Positions 41,187-50,649 of a DNA stretch of 64,000 nucleotides are shown here, piece after piece. A program made the position numbers and the translations under genes. The notes under the pieces are model-generated. The model made no database searches. It was not told the DNA's origin and saw only the letters and a list, made by a program, of their open reading frames with translations. The first letter of the stretch is position 1. Every line of letters begins with the position of its first letter. This DNA is from Leptospira noguchii serovar Panama str. CZ214 (GTDB lineage Bacteria; Spirochaetota; Leptospiria; Leptospirales; Leptospiraceae): assembly GCF_000306255.2 (NCBI RefSeq), contig NZ_AKWY02000004.1, positions 62,001 through 126,000 of the forward strand. Reading direction: 5' to 3'.

Positions 41187-41633
41187 TTGGCTCTCTATAT
41201 TGATAGTAGTTTTTTGCTAAACATTATTTATTCTGAGAATCATTTTGAAAAATATTTAGATATTTTCAATTCTGATCAAAACAAATTTAGCTCTATTATC
41301 CTGGAATTTGAAACTGTAAGATCCGTAAATGTCTTCTATAACGTCAAGAAAAAAGAATTAGGTAGGACTTGGCTAAATGAATCAGCATTAATACTTAATG
41401 ATTTTATATCTCAAATTAATTTAAAAAATGTAGACTCTGATATACAATTGGAAATCAAAAAACATAAGAACGTTTTAGAGTTAAAAACTCTTAATGCTAC
41501 TCATTTAGCTACTGCTATTTATATTAGGAAAATGATCTCAGAGAATCTAACTATCTGCACTTTGGATGATAAATTGAGAAATGTTTCTAAAAAATTCGAA
41601 TTTAACTTACTTCCAAAAAGTATTAATAAATAA
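41187..41633 (+). CDS. vapC: type II toxin, PIN-domain ribonuclease (VapC)
   Basis: A 148-residue PIN-domain protein starting with TTG (41187), two bases after the antitoxin stop. The acidic residues of the active site are visible: MALYIDSSFLL (Asp6), an early Glu in EFETVRS, and NATHLATAIYI... with CTLDDKL late. PIN toxins cleave RNA, often initiator tRNA or rRNA. A repeat mosaic starts directly after its stop. Confidence 0.85.
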   Translation: MALYIDSSFLLNIIYSENHFEKYLDIFNSDQNKFSSIILEFETVRSVNVFYNVKKKELGRTWLNESALILNDFISQINLKNVDSDIQLEIKKHKNVLELKTLNATHLATAIYIRKMISENLTICTLDDKLRNVSKKFEFNLLPKSINK

Positions 41634-41717
41634 CCCACTGCGGCTTCATTCGGAATCGCTAATGCGATCCTCCTGCGGCCATTTACTTTGTCACTCGGTT
41701 TGCAAGACGCTTGGTAA

Positions 41718-41870
41718 CATAACCAACCACACAGTTGAAGAGGATTTTAGAATCAACGCACATTTTTCAAATATTCCGAAAAGAATGAGTCTTTTACTTG
41801 CAAAAAGTATGTTTTTCTAATAAATGAAAGTCTCTCAAACCTTTACACCTCCCAAAATTAGGGAAAACTC
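41718..41870 (+). repeat. dispersed repeat family D
   Basis: Contains CATAACCAACCACACAGTTG, GAGGATTTTAGAATCAACGC, ACTTGCAAAAAGTATGTTTT, and ends CCCAAAATTAGGGAAAACTC. Copies at 59425 (forward) and 16939 (reverse). No ORF of note. The bases 41640-41717 before it (CACTGCGGCTTCATTCGGAA...) are unassigned. Confidence 0.75.
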
Positions 41871-42029
41871 ATGTAACACTTTCTATGGATCACGTTACAG
41901 TGAATGGAGTTAGTCGTAAAAGAATTCTTTGAAATAGGTTTCTTACAAACAGAAGAAAGAGTTGACGATTGATTTAAAGGCAGTCTACAAATATCCATCG
42001 GCAGAGATGTGAATATTAAGATTGTTATA

Positions 42030-42671
42030 TAATGAAGAATATTGAACTATTTGAAACATAAAGTCGCGCAAAGAAGATAGAAAACTTAGGAGATCCATTA
42101 AAAAAGCTTCAAGAGATATTGGATTTTGAAATCTATCGAGAAAAATTTTAGAAAGTATGAATCGAAGTGAAACGGAAAAAGGAAGTCGATCACCTTACAA
42201 TGCAGTTCTGATGTTTAAAATCGTAATATTATAAAAATTATATAATCTTTCAGATTACCAAACAGAGTTTCAGAGCAACGATCAACTCTCGTTTCAAAGA
42301 TTTCTTGGAGTTGGGTAATACGAGAAACTACCGGATGAGAAGACGATATGGGTCTTTCGAGAAAGATGAATTCGAGAAGGCTTAGATAGAATTTTATTTT
42401 CAAAGTTAAGCTATTGGATTCAGAAATCAGAGTTTGAATTAAGAGAAGGTGCAATTCATTGATGCAACGATTATTAGCGTTCCCATTCAAAAATTCTTAA
42501 TAAACATTTATCGAAAGTTCGTTCGAAAGTAAACACGTCTTTGCAAACATTAAATCCTTTGGTATTCGATGTCGAGGTTTGGCGAGAGCAGAGTTACAGA
42601 TGTTTCTAAGCAACTTTGTTTACAATGTTCGTCGATTTCGTTTCTTATCAGGAGCAAACTATTACACCTGA
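42030..42671 (+). pseudogene. IS5-family transposase relic
   Basis: Broken frames match an IS5-type transposase in order. Near 42080-42230 are LGDPLKKLQEILDFEIYREKF and SPYNAVLMFKIVIL. Near 42240-42490 are LYNLSDYQTEFQSNDQLSF, FLELG, KTIWVFREK and GAIIDATIISVPIQKF. Near 42532-42671 are FANIKSFGIRCRGLARAELQ and NVRRFRFLSG. Between 42495 and 42532 most of the catalytic core is absent, so the element is internally deleted as well as interrupted by stops. No inverted ends were identified. Confidence 0.6.
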
Positions 42672-42891
42672 TTCTTGCTCGAGTTTCGTAAGATGATTGA
42701 AAAAGTTGGTCTCTTACGTTTTTGTTAAATCCTTACCCTTATTCTATCAGGATTTTAATGATTCATATAAATTTGCTGATCTATAACTCAGGTTTTTAGA
42801 GGTTCCCTAGTAAATATAAAGTCCTTGAAAAAAATAGTAAATTAAAAAAATCGTATGTAAGAAACCCCGCATATTTAAGAATAGAGTTGTT

Positions 42892-42984
42892 GAAAAATTC
42901 CATAGTGACGATCAACAAAACCGCTTCAATCAACCATTTCATGAAACCGAAACTAAGTGGCGAATTAATTTTTCAACAACTCTA
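42892..42984 (+). repeat. MITE-like family A (best copy)
   Basis: 93 bp, TAGAGTTGTTGAAAAATTCC to ATTTTTCAACAACTCTA, inverted ends of about 17 bp including a terminal TA. Interior GACGATCAACAAAACCGCTT. It ends eight bases from the stop codon of the SulP gene, and its ends can pair as a long hairpin in the mRNA. Confidence 0.8.
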
Positions 42985-42992
42985 ATGAAGAC

Positions 42993-45218
42993 TCAACGAG
43001 TTTCAAACTGATAACGAAAAATATCATAATCCCTGAAATCCTTATCAATGTCTATGTTTAGATCCAAAATTTTACCTTGTTTTAAATCATAAACCCAACC
43101 GTGAAGCTGAAGATCGTTACCTCGACTCCAAACGTTTTGAACGATGGTAGTCATACAAAGATTATAAACCTGTTCTCTAACATTCAATTCTACAAGCCTT
43201 TCGTGTTTTTCATTTTCATCTAAGATACAGGAAAGTTCCTTTCGATTCATACGATACACTTGTTTGATATGTCGTAACCAAGCATCAATCAAACCGTGAT
43301 ATTTTCCGTCTATCGCAGCTTTTACTCCGCCGCAACCGTAATGACCACAAACAACGATGTGTCTAACTTTCAAAACCTCAACAGAATATTGAAGGACCGA
43401 CATTAAATTCATATCCGTATCAATTACTAAATTTGCGATATTTCTATGAACAAAAAGTTCTCCAGCGCTCGTTCCTGTCATTTCATTGACCGAAATTCTA
43501 CTATCGGAACAAGAGATCAGAAGATACTGAGGAGTTTGACCTAATGCAAGATTCTTAAAATAATCTGGATCTTTAGAAAGTTTTTCCTCCACCCAAATTC
43601 GATTGTTTTCAAAAAGTTTTTGATAATCTTGCTGAAGAACTAAGTCCAAAGGTTTGTTCTGGATTTTTTCATAACTAGAAGTAACATCTATAATTTCCAA
43701 TTTGATATTACGCGATCTGGCTACGATTTTAAAGTCTTCTATAATTTCCAAAACGTCTGGGTCAATGTATTTAGATTTAGAACCGTCGATAATCAAATGT
43801 GCGTTATCCGGAACCTTATCAAGTTTATACAACATACTAGATTTATTCAAAAAAGAAACATCTTCAGAAAGATCAATTTTCACTTCTACTCCGTAGGCCA
43901 TTTCTTTTTTGTTAAATTCATAAGGGTTGAGAACATTCCTTCTCATAATAAAAAAAACGGAAAATAAACAACCGATACCAATTCCCACCAAAATATCAGT
44001 AAAAACGATTCCGACTAACGTAGCGATAAAGGGAAGAAACTGATCCATTCCTTTTTTATATTGCGCCTGTAGAATTTTGTAATCCGTAAGTTTATAACCT
44101 ACTACCAAAAGTACCGCAGCCAAAGAAGCCAAAGGAATTTTTGCAATCCAAACAGGAATCAAAATCACGGAAACCAAAATCAGTAGACCGTGTAAAAACG
44201 CTGAAAATCGGGTTCTTGCCCCTGCGTGTAAATTTGCGGAGCTACGAATGATAACGGAAGTGATCGGCAGTCCGCCTAAAATCGCCGAACACAGATTTCC
44301 GGTTCCTTGAGCGACCAACTCTCGATTTTTAGATACAATTCTTCTTTGTGGGTCTAACTTTTCAATCGCGTCTAAATTTAGCAATGTTTCCAGACTCATC
44401 ACAAGGCATAACTTGATAGCAATAAAATAGATCACCTGATTTTTCCATTGGGAAAAATTCGGAAAATAATCATCTTGAAATAGATCCAGAACTCCGTTCA
44501 ACTGAATTGGTTGAATCAAATGTTCCCCACTTACTACGATGCCTAACTCAAAAATCCTAAACACTTCGTTTAACAAAACACCTACCACGATCGCAACCAA
44601 AGATCCATGTATTACAAATTTCTTATGTAACTTGAACTTCTCCCAAATTAAAATTAAAGCCAGAGCAACCGTAAACAAAATGACCGCGCCTGGTGTAAAA
44701 CGGTAGAAGGCGGTTAAGATTTCTGAAAAAGTATTTTCTCGATCTTTCTGAAAAAATTCCATATCTCCTTCGTAATCAATATCATAACCTACCGCATGGG
44801 GAATCTGTTTTAAAATTAAGACAACTCCGATCGCGGCTAACATTCCCTTGACCACCGAAGAAGGAAAAAAACTACTCAGGATTCCAGATTTCAAAAAGCC
44901 TAATATAATTTGCAAAATTCCGGCCAGACAAAGAGCCAAAAGAAAATCATTAAAATTTCCTAATGTTTTAATGGAATCAAAAACAATCACGGTCAATCCA
45001 GCAGCCGGTCCGCTTACAGACAAAGGAGATTTACTAAACAGAGAAATTACAACTCCGCCAACGATGCCACTGATTAAACCGGAAACGATAGGCGCTCCCG
45101 AAGCAAACCCAATTCCTATACAAAGAGGGAGGGAAATTAAAAAGACCACTAAACCGGAAGAAAGATCGTGTCTTAAATTGTCCAAAGAAATACGAGGAAA
45201 ATAATGTAAGATATTCAT
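42993..45218 (-). CDS. SulP anion transporter fused to STAS and beta-carbonic anhydrase
   Basis: A 741-residue fusion. Residues 1-430 form a SulP membrane domain (about 10-12 helices; [15 protein letters not shown] and [12 protein letters not shown] early). Residues 440-545 are a STAS domain ([25 protein letters not shown]). Residues 560-720 are a beta-carbonic anhydrase: LISCSDSR near 569 and VCGHYGCGG near 625 give the zinc Cys, His and Cys and the catalytic Asp. Such SulP-CA fusions are inferred to couple bicarbonate transport to CO2 hydration. Start ATG 45218 has AAGGAG a few bases upstream. A MITE-like element follows the stop. Confidence 0.93.
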   Translation of the reverse strand: MNILHYFPRISLDNLRHDLSSGLVVFLISLPLCIGIGFASGAPIVSGLISGIVGGVVISLFSKSPLSVSGPAAGLTVIVFDSIKTLGNFNDFLLALCLAGILQIILGFLKSGILSSFFPSSVVKGMLAAIGVVLILKQIPHAVGYDIDYEGDMEFFQKDRENTFSEILTAFYRFTPGAVILFTVALALILIWEKFKLHKKFVIHGSLVAIVVGVLLNEVFRIFELGIVVSGEHLIQPIQLNGVLDLFQDDYFPNFSQWKNQVIYFIAIKLCLVMSLETLLNLDAIEKLDPQRRIVSKNRELVAQGTGNLCSAILGGLPITSVIIRSSANLHAGARTRFSAFLHGLLILVSVILIPVWIAKIPLASLAAVLLVVGYKLTDYKILQAQYKKGMDQFLPFIATLVGIVFTDILVGIGIGCLFSVFFIMRRNVLNPYEFNKKEMAYGVEVKIDLSEDVSFLNKSSMLYKLDKVPDNAHLIIDGSKSKYIDPDVLEIIEDFKIVARSRNIKLEIIDVTSSYEKIQNKPLDLVLQQDYQKLFENNRIWVEEKLSKDPDYFKNLALGQTPQYLLISCSDSRISVNEMTGTSAGELFVHRNIANLVIDTDMNLMSVLQYSVEVLKVRHIVVCGHYGCGGVKAAIDGKYHGLIDAWLRHIKQVYRMNRKELSCILDENEKHERLVELNVREQVYNLCMTTIVQNVWSRGNDLQLHGWVYDLKQGKILDLNIDIDKDFRDYDIFRYQFETR

Positions 45219-45258
45219 AATATACTCCTTCGGCTTAAAGCCGAAAATTTCGAAATTG

Positions 45259-45576
45259 TTAAATCGAAAAATGAAGTTTTTCCGGAGGTGGGTTTTCTAT
45301 TTTCAAAACATAATACACGAGAATCAACTCGATTGAAGCGCCATAGTATGTAGTTTTCAAATCGTAATCGATTGCAAACTGATCTGTTTGAGATATCAAA
45401 TCTTCTGATTTAAATTCTATCGTTTTTTCTTTTTCGGTTTCAGAAAATTGGTTTGCGACCAGCGAAAAATTTGAATCGTAAAACTGAAAATATACGATTG
45501 CAAAATAACAAATCAGAATCATTCCTAAAATAGAAAAAAATTTATCAAAAATTCCAAAACCTATAAAACGACCCAT
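45259..45576 (-). CDS. small membrane protein
   Basis: A 105-residue protein with one strong transmembrane segment ([20 protein letters not shown]) near residues 14-33. A charged extracytoplasmic domain with [12 protein letters not shown] and [11 protein letters not shown] follows. ATG 45576 is the last start before the family C element; the frame continues into the element, and I think that part is not protein. No RBS is visible, because the element ends only a few bases ahead. The true start may have been lost or supplied by the repeat. It is 40 bases upstream of the SulP start and may be co-transcribed. Confidence 0.6.
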   Translation of the reverse strand: MGRFIGFGIFDKFFSILGMILICYFAIVYFQFYDSNFSLVANQFSETEKEKTIEFKSEDLISQTDQFAIDYDLKTTYYGASIELILVYYVLKIENPPPEKLHFSI

Positions 45577-45579
45577 AAA

Positions 45580-45751
45580 AACACGTAAGTTCGACGTAAG
45601 AAAATTTGGGCGAATCCGGCTTGCCGCCGGCAGCCGGACCGGGCTCTCAGCTTTGGTAAATAAATTGCATAAAAGAAATGTAATACGATATTTCGACTTA
45701 AACTTCAATTTATTTACCTCGCATCGATCCCTTTCGCGTTCATTCACGTTA
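45580..45751 (-). repeat. family C repeat element
   Basis: It begins ACACGTAAGTTCGACGTAAG and ends TTCATTCACGTTA. Contains CCGGCTTGCCGCCGGCAGCCGG (the hairpin region) and GGGCTCTCAGC. Reverse-oriented copy of 40439-40615. It borders directly on the small membrane protein gene. Confidence 0.75.
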
Positions 45752-45820
45752 AAAAAAGAAAACTTTCCTGTTGTTTTGGAAAAAATTCAAATTACTTAAG
45801 TAACTTAAAAGTCTCATAAT

Positions 45821-45912
45821 TAGAGTTCCATAGTTCAGATCAACAAAACTGCTTCAATCGATCGTTTTCATGAAACAAAAACCGATGGAGAATTAGTTTT
45901 TCAACAACTCTA
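45821..45912 (+). repeat. MITE-like family A, left end shortened
   Basis: TAGAGTTCCATAGTTCAGAT to TTTTTCAACAACTCTA. The left TIR lost the GTTGAAAAATT part but the interior AACAAAACTGCTTCAATCGA is intact. The gap 45752-46355 otherwise contains AT-rich sequence with no gene. Confidence 0.65.
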
Positions 45913-46355
45913 TTTTTCAAATAAAAACACTTTGAAGTTGCCTAGGAACGTAACGTTCTTTGAAATTCAAAATAACATTTTTTTTAAATACAATCGATTT
46001 CTTATTAAAAATTCGTCTTAATTTTCACGAAAACGTAGAAAGAAATTTAAATTCGATTTTTTTATAAGAATCTACGCAGATCTACTAAGCGTAAAAAATC
46101 AAAAACTAAGATCGCTTTATCTTTTATTTTATGCCGTCGTATCAAAATATACAAATCCCATCCTTGTTTGTCTAAATTTTAAAATTTGAATCCCTATTAC
46201 ATTCAATAAATTATTTTCTAGTTATTTTCAAGCATTTTTTAACATTATAATAAGCTTTATCTTTTTATAAATCGAATTTCTAATTTTTCGTTTACTGAAT
46301 TTTTTCCAAAGAAGATAATCATCTAAAACAACTATCCTTAAAAGACACGTTACTG

Positions 46356-47504
46356 ATGGAATATCTAGAAAAAACAGAAAGGGAAACGGACACGATCACT
46401 TCCGCCGAACAAAAGGATCACGTAATCACAAAGTATCTTTTAGAAAAGGAACTCGTTTTCAAAATCGATCCATTTGACAAAAAAGCCGTAATTAAAAAAG
46501 TTTTAGAAGAAGGTGAAAAAATAATCATACAAGTCGCAAACGAAGAGAATTTACCGAAAGAAAAATCTTTCATTCTTTATACGATTCTCGCTAAATACAT
46601 CCAATTAGAATGTATCTTACTTCAAAAATTGGAAAATTCACTTTTTATAATTAAAGTAGAAAGACTTGCCATCGCGAAAAAAAACAGAGAAACTCAAAGA
46701 TTTCAAGTTGAAGTGGACGATATGTATGTGACTAACATAGTCTCTTCCAAAACTGTAATCGAGGCGAATATGTTTAATATTCCTACCTTGGTTAAAGTAA
46801 ATTTCGAAGACTTTAAAAACCGGCTCAAACAAAAAACAAACGATATTGTAAACATAGATACGTTCGGACCCGGTTTGAGTCATAAATTTGAAATCGTCAA
46901 AAGAACACTTAAATACCTTCTTTTAGAAAACACTCAAAATCCGAACTGTTATAAAAATAATTCCCCAGAAAGGATCCACTACGAAAAGGAAATAGACGAC
47001 GATCTGGCTTCTTGTATGCAAGAATACAAAGATCAACAAATTATTTCTGAGCTGATCATTCCTATCATTTATATAAATCACTCGGAAGAACAAATTCCGA
47101 TCGGTTATTTTTCTATACAGAGTAAGACACAATCTTTTACGGAAAAGGACGTACAGGAATTTCAAATTTTAGCAAAGGATATGATAGAAAGAATCAAAGA
47201 ATCAAACACGGTCAAAACTTCGGAACAATTTTCAATCCTTGAAATTTCTAAAGGAGGGATTAGGATCAAAGTCGAAAACCCGCATTTGATCGAAACATTA
47301 CCCAAACAAAACGATTTTATATTCGATATCTTTTTTAAAATGCAGGCTCCGTTTACGGTCCACGGTATAACTCGTTGGTTGGCCCTGAACGAAAACGGTC
47401 ATCTCATTTTAGGACTAGAACTCGCAGGGAAATCTGATTTGCCAGGCGAAAGAGCTCGTTTCGAATCTAACATAGAACTTCTGGCTTCCAAAGAATTCAC
47501 ATAA
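46356..47504 (+). CDS. DUF1577/PilZ-like protein
   Basis: A 382-residue protein. An N-terminal region (residues 1-110) is followed by a central part and a C-terminal PilZ-like stretch ([19 protein letters not shown] and [17 protein letters not shown]). I believe it belongs to a Leptospira-specific family (DUF1577), in which PilZ-type ends suggest c-di-GMP binding or signalling. Neither point is certain without a search. It has no obvious partner in the neighbourhood. The ATG has no strong RBS but the length is consistent. Confidence 0.6.
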   Translation: MEYLEKTERETDTITSAEQKDHVITKYLLEKELVFKIDPFDKKAVIKKVLEEGEKIIIQVANEENLPKEKSFILYTILAKYIQLECILLQKLENSLFIIKVERLAIAKKNRETQRFQVEVDDMYVTNIVSSKTVIEANMFNIPTLVKVNFEDFKNRLKQKTNDIVNIDTFGPGLSHKFEIVKRTLKYLLLENTQNPNCYKNNSPERIHYEKEIDDDLASCMQEYKDQQIISELIIPIIYINHSEEQIPIGYFSIQSKTQSFTEKDVQEFQILAKDMIERIKESNTVKTSEQFSILEISKGGIRIKVENPHLIETLPKQNDFIFDIFFKMQAPFTVHGITRWLALNENGHLILGLELAGKSDLPGERARFESNIELLASKEFT

Positions 47505-47769
47505 CTTAAATAATCCTATAGTCAATTTTTTCGTAAAGATCTGACCCGAGAACTTCTATAATTTTAGAAATAGACCTGCAAAATTCAGATTTGTAAAAAT
47601 TCCTACATTTCGTTTTTTGCATAAAGATTGGTTTTATAAAGTGAACTTTTACACCAAACGTACGTTAGATATTCTTTCAAAAAAATGAATAATCTAACGT
47701 AAGCTCGACATAAGAAAATTAGAATATACTTTTTAGGTAATAGTTTTTACAGATTCTAACCCAAAAATT

Positions 47770-48777
47770 TTAATATTTAGTTTGATAAGGGTCCAAATAC
47801 TGATGATCCTTTCTCCAAGGACGTAACCCATGGAACTCCACTCCAGCTGCCTGTTTCGCGTTTAAAACGATTTCCTTCCCACGATGTCGTATAACACACT
47901 TTGCACTTCCTATATCACTTTGTTCCACATATCTAGAACTTCCGTCCGGATCTCTGTAGATATAACCTGCAATTTGATCCTTGTCCATTTCACTTTCCAC
48001 AAATATTTCATAATCTTCTAAACGAGTTTGAAAACGTAATTTGGGATATTCTACCTTTGTAGAACTTCTTAAAGAACGAAAGAAAGAATGTTGATGAATA
48101 GGAATTCCTTCTTTTAGAAGTGTAACAAAAGTCAAAGCAGGAGTAAACGGTTGAGGTCGAACCGTTACAATTTCCATTGACCAATTGTCAGGATCATTGT
48201 CGAACTTAGGAACAAAAGTCCAAAACAATTCGGATACTCGGTTAGTTCCCCAAATATGATTAAAATGTCCATTCGCATTTTGGAATGTAAATTTACGGTT
48301 CGCAAGTTGAATCCAACCCGCAACTTCCGTAAAAGGTGAAGAAACAATACTTCTTGTTTTTGGAATTGGAGTTTTTTCCAACCAACGTGGTAAGTGTGTG
48401 GCAGGTTCCAATTGATGCCTAAACTCCAAATCCCAAGCCAGATCTTCCGATTGTGGTGTCCGGATTTTTCCGTTCATATGATCCGGCCCCACTGAAGCTT
48501 CTGGAAATTCGATCGAATTTTCCCCAATTGAAACGTCTTCGTAAGGAAAAGACTGTGCAACAGTTCGGTGATTTTTTGGGTTTTTACGATCGAACAAAGA
48601 AACCCAAACCGCTCCCGTAGAATACAAATCACGGTTGTTTCTAGGATTGAGAGTGGAATATCTTACCCAAAAAGCTTGATCATTTTCAGGAATTAGTATG
48701 GCAGCAAACCAGATTTCAAATCTAGGTTTTACGTAACTCGCCGCGAATTTAGAAATAAAACTTTCTCTTAAGTTCAT
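47770..48777 (-). CDS. CrtC/AttH-like (lipocalin-fold) protein
   Basis: A 335-residue protein. The arrangement of repeated beta-rich segments, NHIWGTNRVSELFWTFVP and RFEIWFAAILIPENDQAFWVRY recall the CrtC/AttH/tocopherol-cyclase-like lipocalin superfamily, in which an H-x-W-G motif is common. No signal peptide is seen, so it is probably cytoplasmic. The substrate would be hydrophobic by analogy. The start ATG is at 48777. It follows DedA in the same orientation by 41 bases. Confidence 0.55.
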   Translation of the reverse strand: MNLRESFISKFAASYVKPRFEIWFAAILIPENDQAFWVRYSTLNPRNNRDLYSTGAVWVSLFDRKNPKNHRTVAQSFPYEDVSIGENSIEFPEASVGPDHMNGKIRTPQSEDLAWDLEFRHQLEPATHLPRWLEKTPIPKTRSIVSSPFTEVAGWIQLANRKFTFQNANGHFNHIWGTNRVSELFWTFVPKFDNDPDNWSMEIVTVRPQPFTPALTFVTLLKEGIPIHQHSFFRSLRSSTKVEYPKLRFQTRLEDYEIFVESEMDKDQIAGYIYRDPDGSSRYVEQSDIGSAKCVIRHRGKEIVLNAKQAAGVEFHGLRPWRKDHQYLDPYQTKY

Positions 48778-48818
48778 CTTTTATTAATATTTGGGCGAGC
48801 TTTTTAGATTAAAAATTC

Positions 48819-49463
<645 letters not shown>

Positions 49464-49495
49464 ATTGCCTCCCTATTTGCGGGTCGTAATTGTAG

Positions 49496-49705
49496 GTGTA
49501 TTTAGAGCCTATCCCAAAAAAATCTTCTATAAATTGTAACCAAAACGTGGTAGTTCCCACAGAAACCGTTACTGAAAGCAGTTTACGAGTTTTGATTGTA
49601 ACTTTCGCTTTTAAATTCTTGTGCGAGTTCCCACATCTTTTAGGATTTGGACAGGTTCTTAGGATAAAATTTATCGAGGATCGAGTAAGTCAAACTTGTA
49701 AAAGA
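49496..49705. repeat. GTGGGAAC-family cores, reverse orientation
   Basis: GTAGTTCCCACAG near 49550 and GCGAGTTCCCACAT near 49625, separated by 75 bases. They fill the gap between DedA and the next gene. No gene is seen. Confidence 0.6.
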
Positions 49706-50038
49706 CTAAAATAACAGATGTTCACTTCCCGAATTATAACGAAAAATTTTCGTTGGATAATTTAATCGAATTGAATGCGAAGAAATCCCTTTTCGATCCG
49801 GCTTGATTCTCGCGTCGAACTCAATTTCATCACCCGGTTTAAGATCCATAGATCTGAATTTTCTAGATAAATAAAATAACTGAGATTGAATCACCGATTT
49901 TCCGGAAATTAATAAACGAATATCATACAATAGAATTTTAGATTGTTCCTGATTTTTATTATGTAGAACGGAATCTACCGTAGCACAAAATCGAGTTCTT
50001 TTATAAGGAAGTACTTGGATTGAATTTTGAACCATCAT
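49706..50038 (-). CDS. conserved-looking hypothetical protein
   Basis: A 110-residue soluble protein. RFCATVDSVLHNKN, LLYDIRLLISG and LKPGDEIEFDARIKPDRKG suggest a compact beta-barrel (OB-like) fold. No motif identifies it. Starts at the first of two Met codons (50038 or 50035), with weak RBS. Its 3' end borders the repeat copies near 49.6 kb. A role in nucleic-acid binding is only a fold-based guess. Confidence 0.55.
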   Translation of the reverse strand: MMVQNSIQVLPYKRTRFCATVDSVLHNKNQEQSKILLYDIRLLISGKSVIQSQLFYLSRKFRSMDLKPGDEIEFDARIKPDRKGISSHSIRLNYPTKIFRYNSGSEHLLF

Positions 50039-50072
50039 TCTATTTTATACCATTCTCTCAAAATTTAAAATT

Positions 50073-50300
50073 CTAAAAACCTATTATTAAAGAACCTCGG
50101 TGCAAATTAAAATGTATTTTAAAAGAAATCAACCGTAAGCTTTCCAAAATATCCGAATAGTTAAGGGGCGCATAAAAATAAATACTTATTCTAATGCAGA
50201 TCTGTTTCAAAAAGTCAATAAATCTGGTTGAAACGTCATTTTCTAAACGGCTTCCATATTTTTTGTAAAATCGACCTGGAATTTTCAGTATTTTTTTCAT
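50073..50300 (-). CDS. doubtful small ORF
   Basis: A 75-residue frame (MKKILKIPGRFYKKYGSRLE...) with basic and aromatic character. No RBS, no family, and it lies beside a family C repeat. Kept at low confidence because the codon choice and N-terminus look protein-like. Confidence 0.2.
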   Translation of the reverse strand: MKKILKIPGRFYKKYGSRLENDVSTRFIDFLKQICIRISIYFYAPLNYSDILESLRLISFKIHFNLHRGSLIIGF

Positions 50301-50317
50301 GAGTCCAAGCAGTAAAC

Positions 50318-50583
50318 TAACGTGAGTTCGACGTAAAAAATCAGGGCGAATCCAGTTGCCACAGGCAGCCGGACCGGGCTCTCAGCTTTGGTAAATAAAT
50401 TGTATAAAAGAAATGTAATACGATATTTCAACTTAAATTTTAATTTAGAACGCGATCCATAGAGAGCGTTCTGCTGAGTTTAACGCGATCTGTCGAAGCG
50501 ACCATAGAAGCGAGATGCTGAGTTCGAGAGAGCGTTCTGCTTTAGTTTCCTCGCATCGATCCCTTTCGCGTTCATTCACGTTA
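50318..50583 (-). repeat. family C repeat element, long composite copy
   Basis: 266 bp with perfect 8-bp ends TAACGTGA and TCACGTTA. The first 130 bases match 45580-45720. A further module (AGAGCGTTCTGCTGAGTT, GAGCGTTCTGCTTTAGTT) matches 17080-17180. The hairpin region is GTTGCCACAGGCAGCCGG. It lies in the gap between the ORF at 50073 and the TonB receptor. Confidence 0.8.
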
Positions 50584-50649
50584 AAAAAGCGAGAATATAA
50601 ATCCCGACTTATGAACTAGAACACATATATCAACGGTTAAATTTATTCT

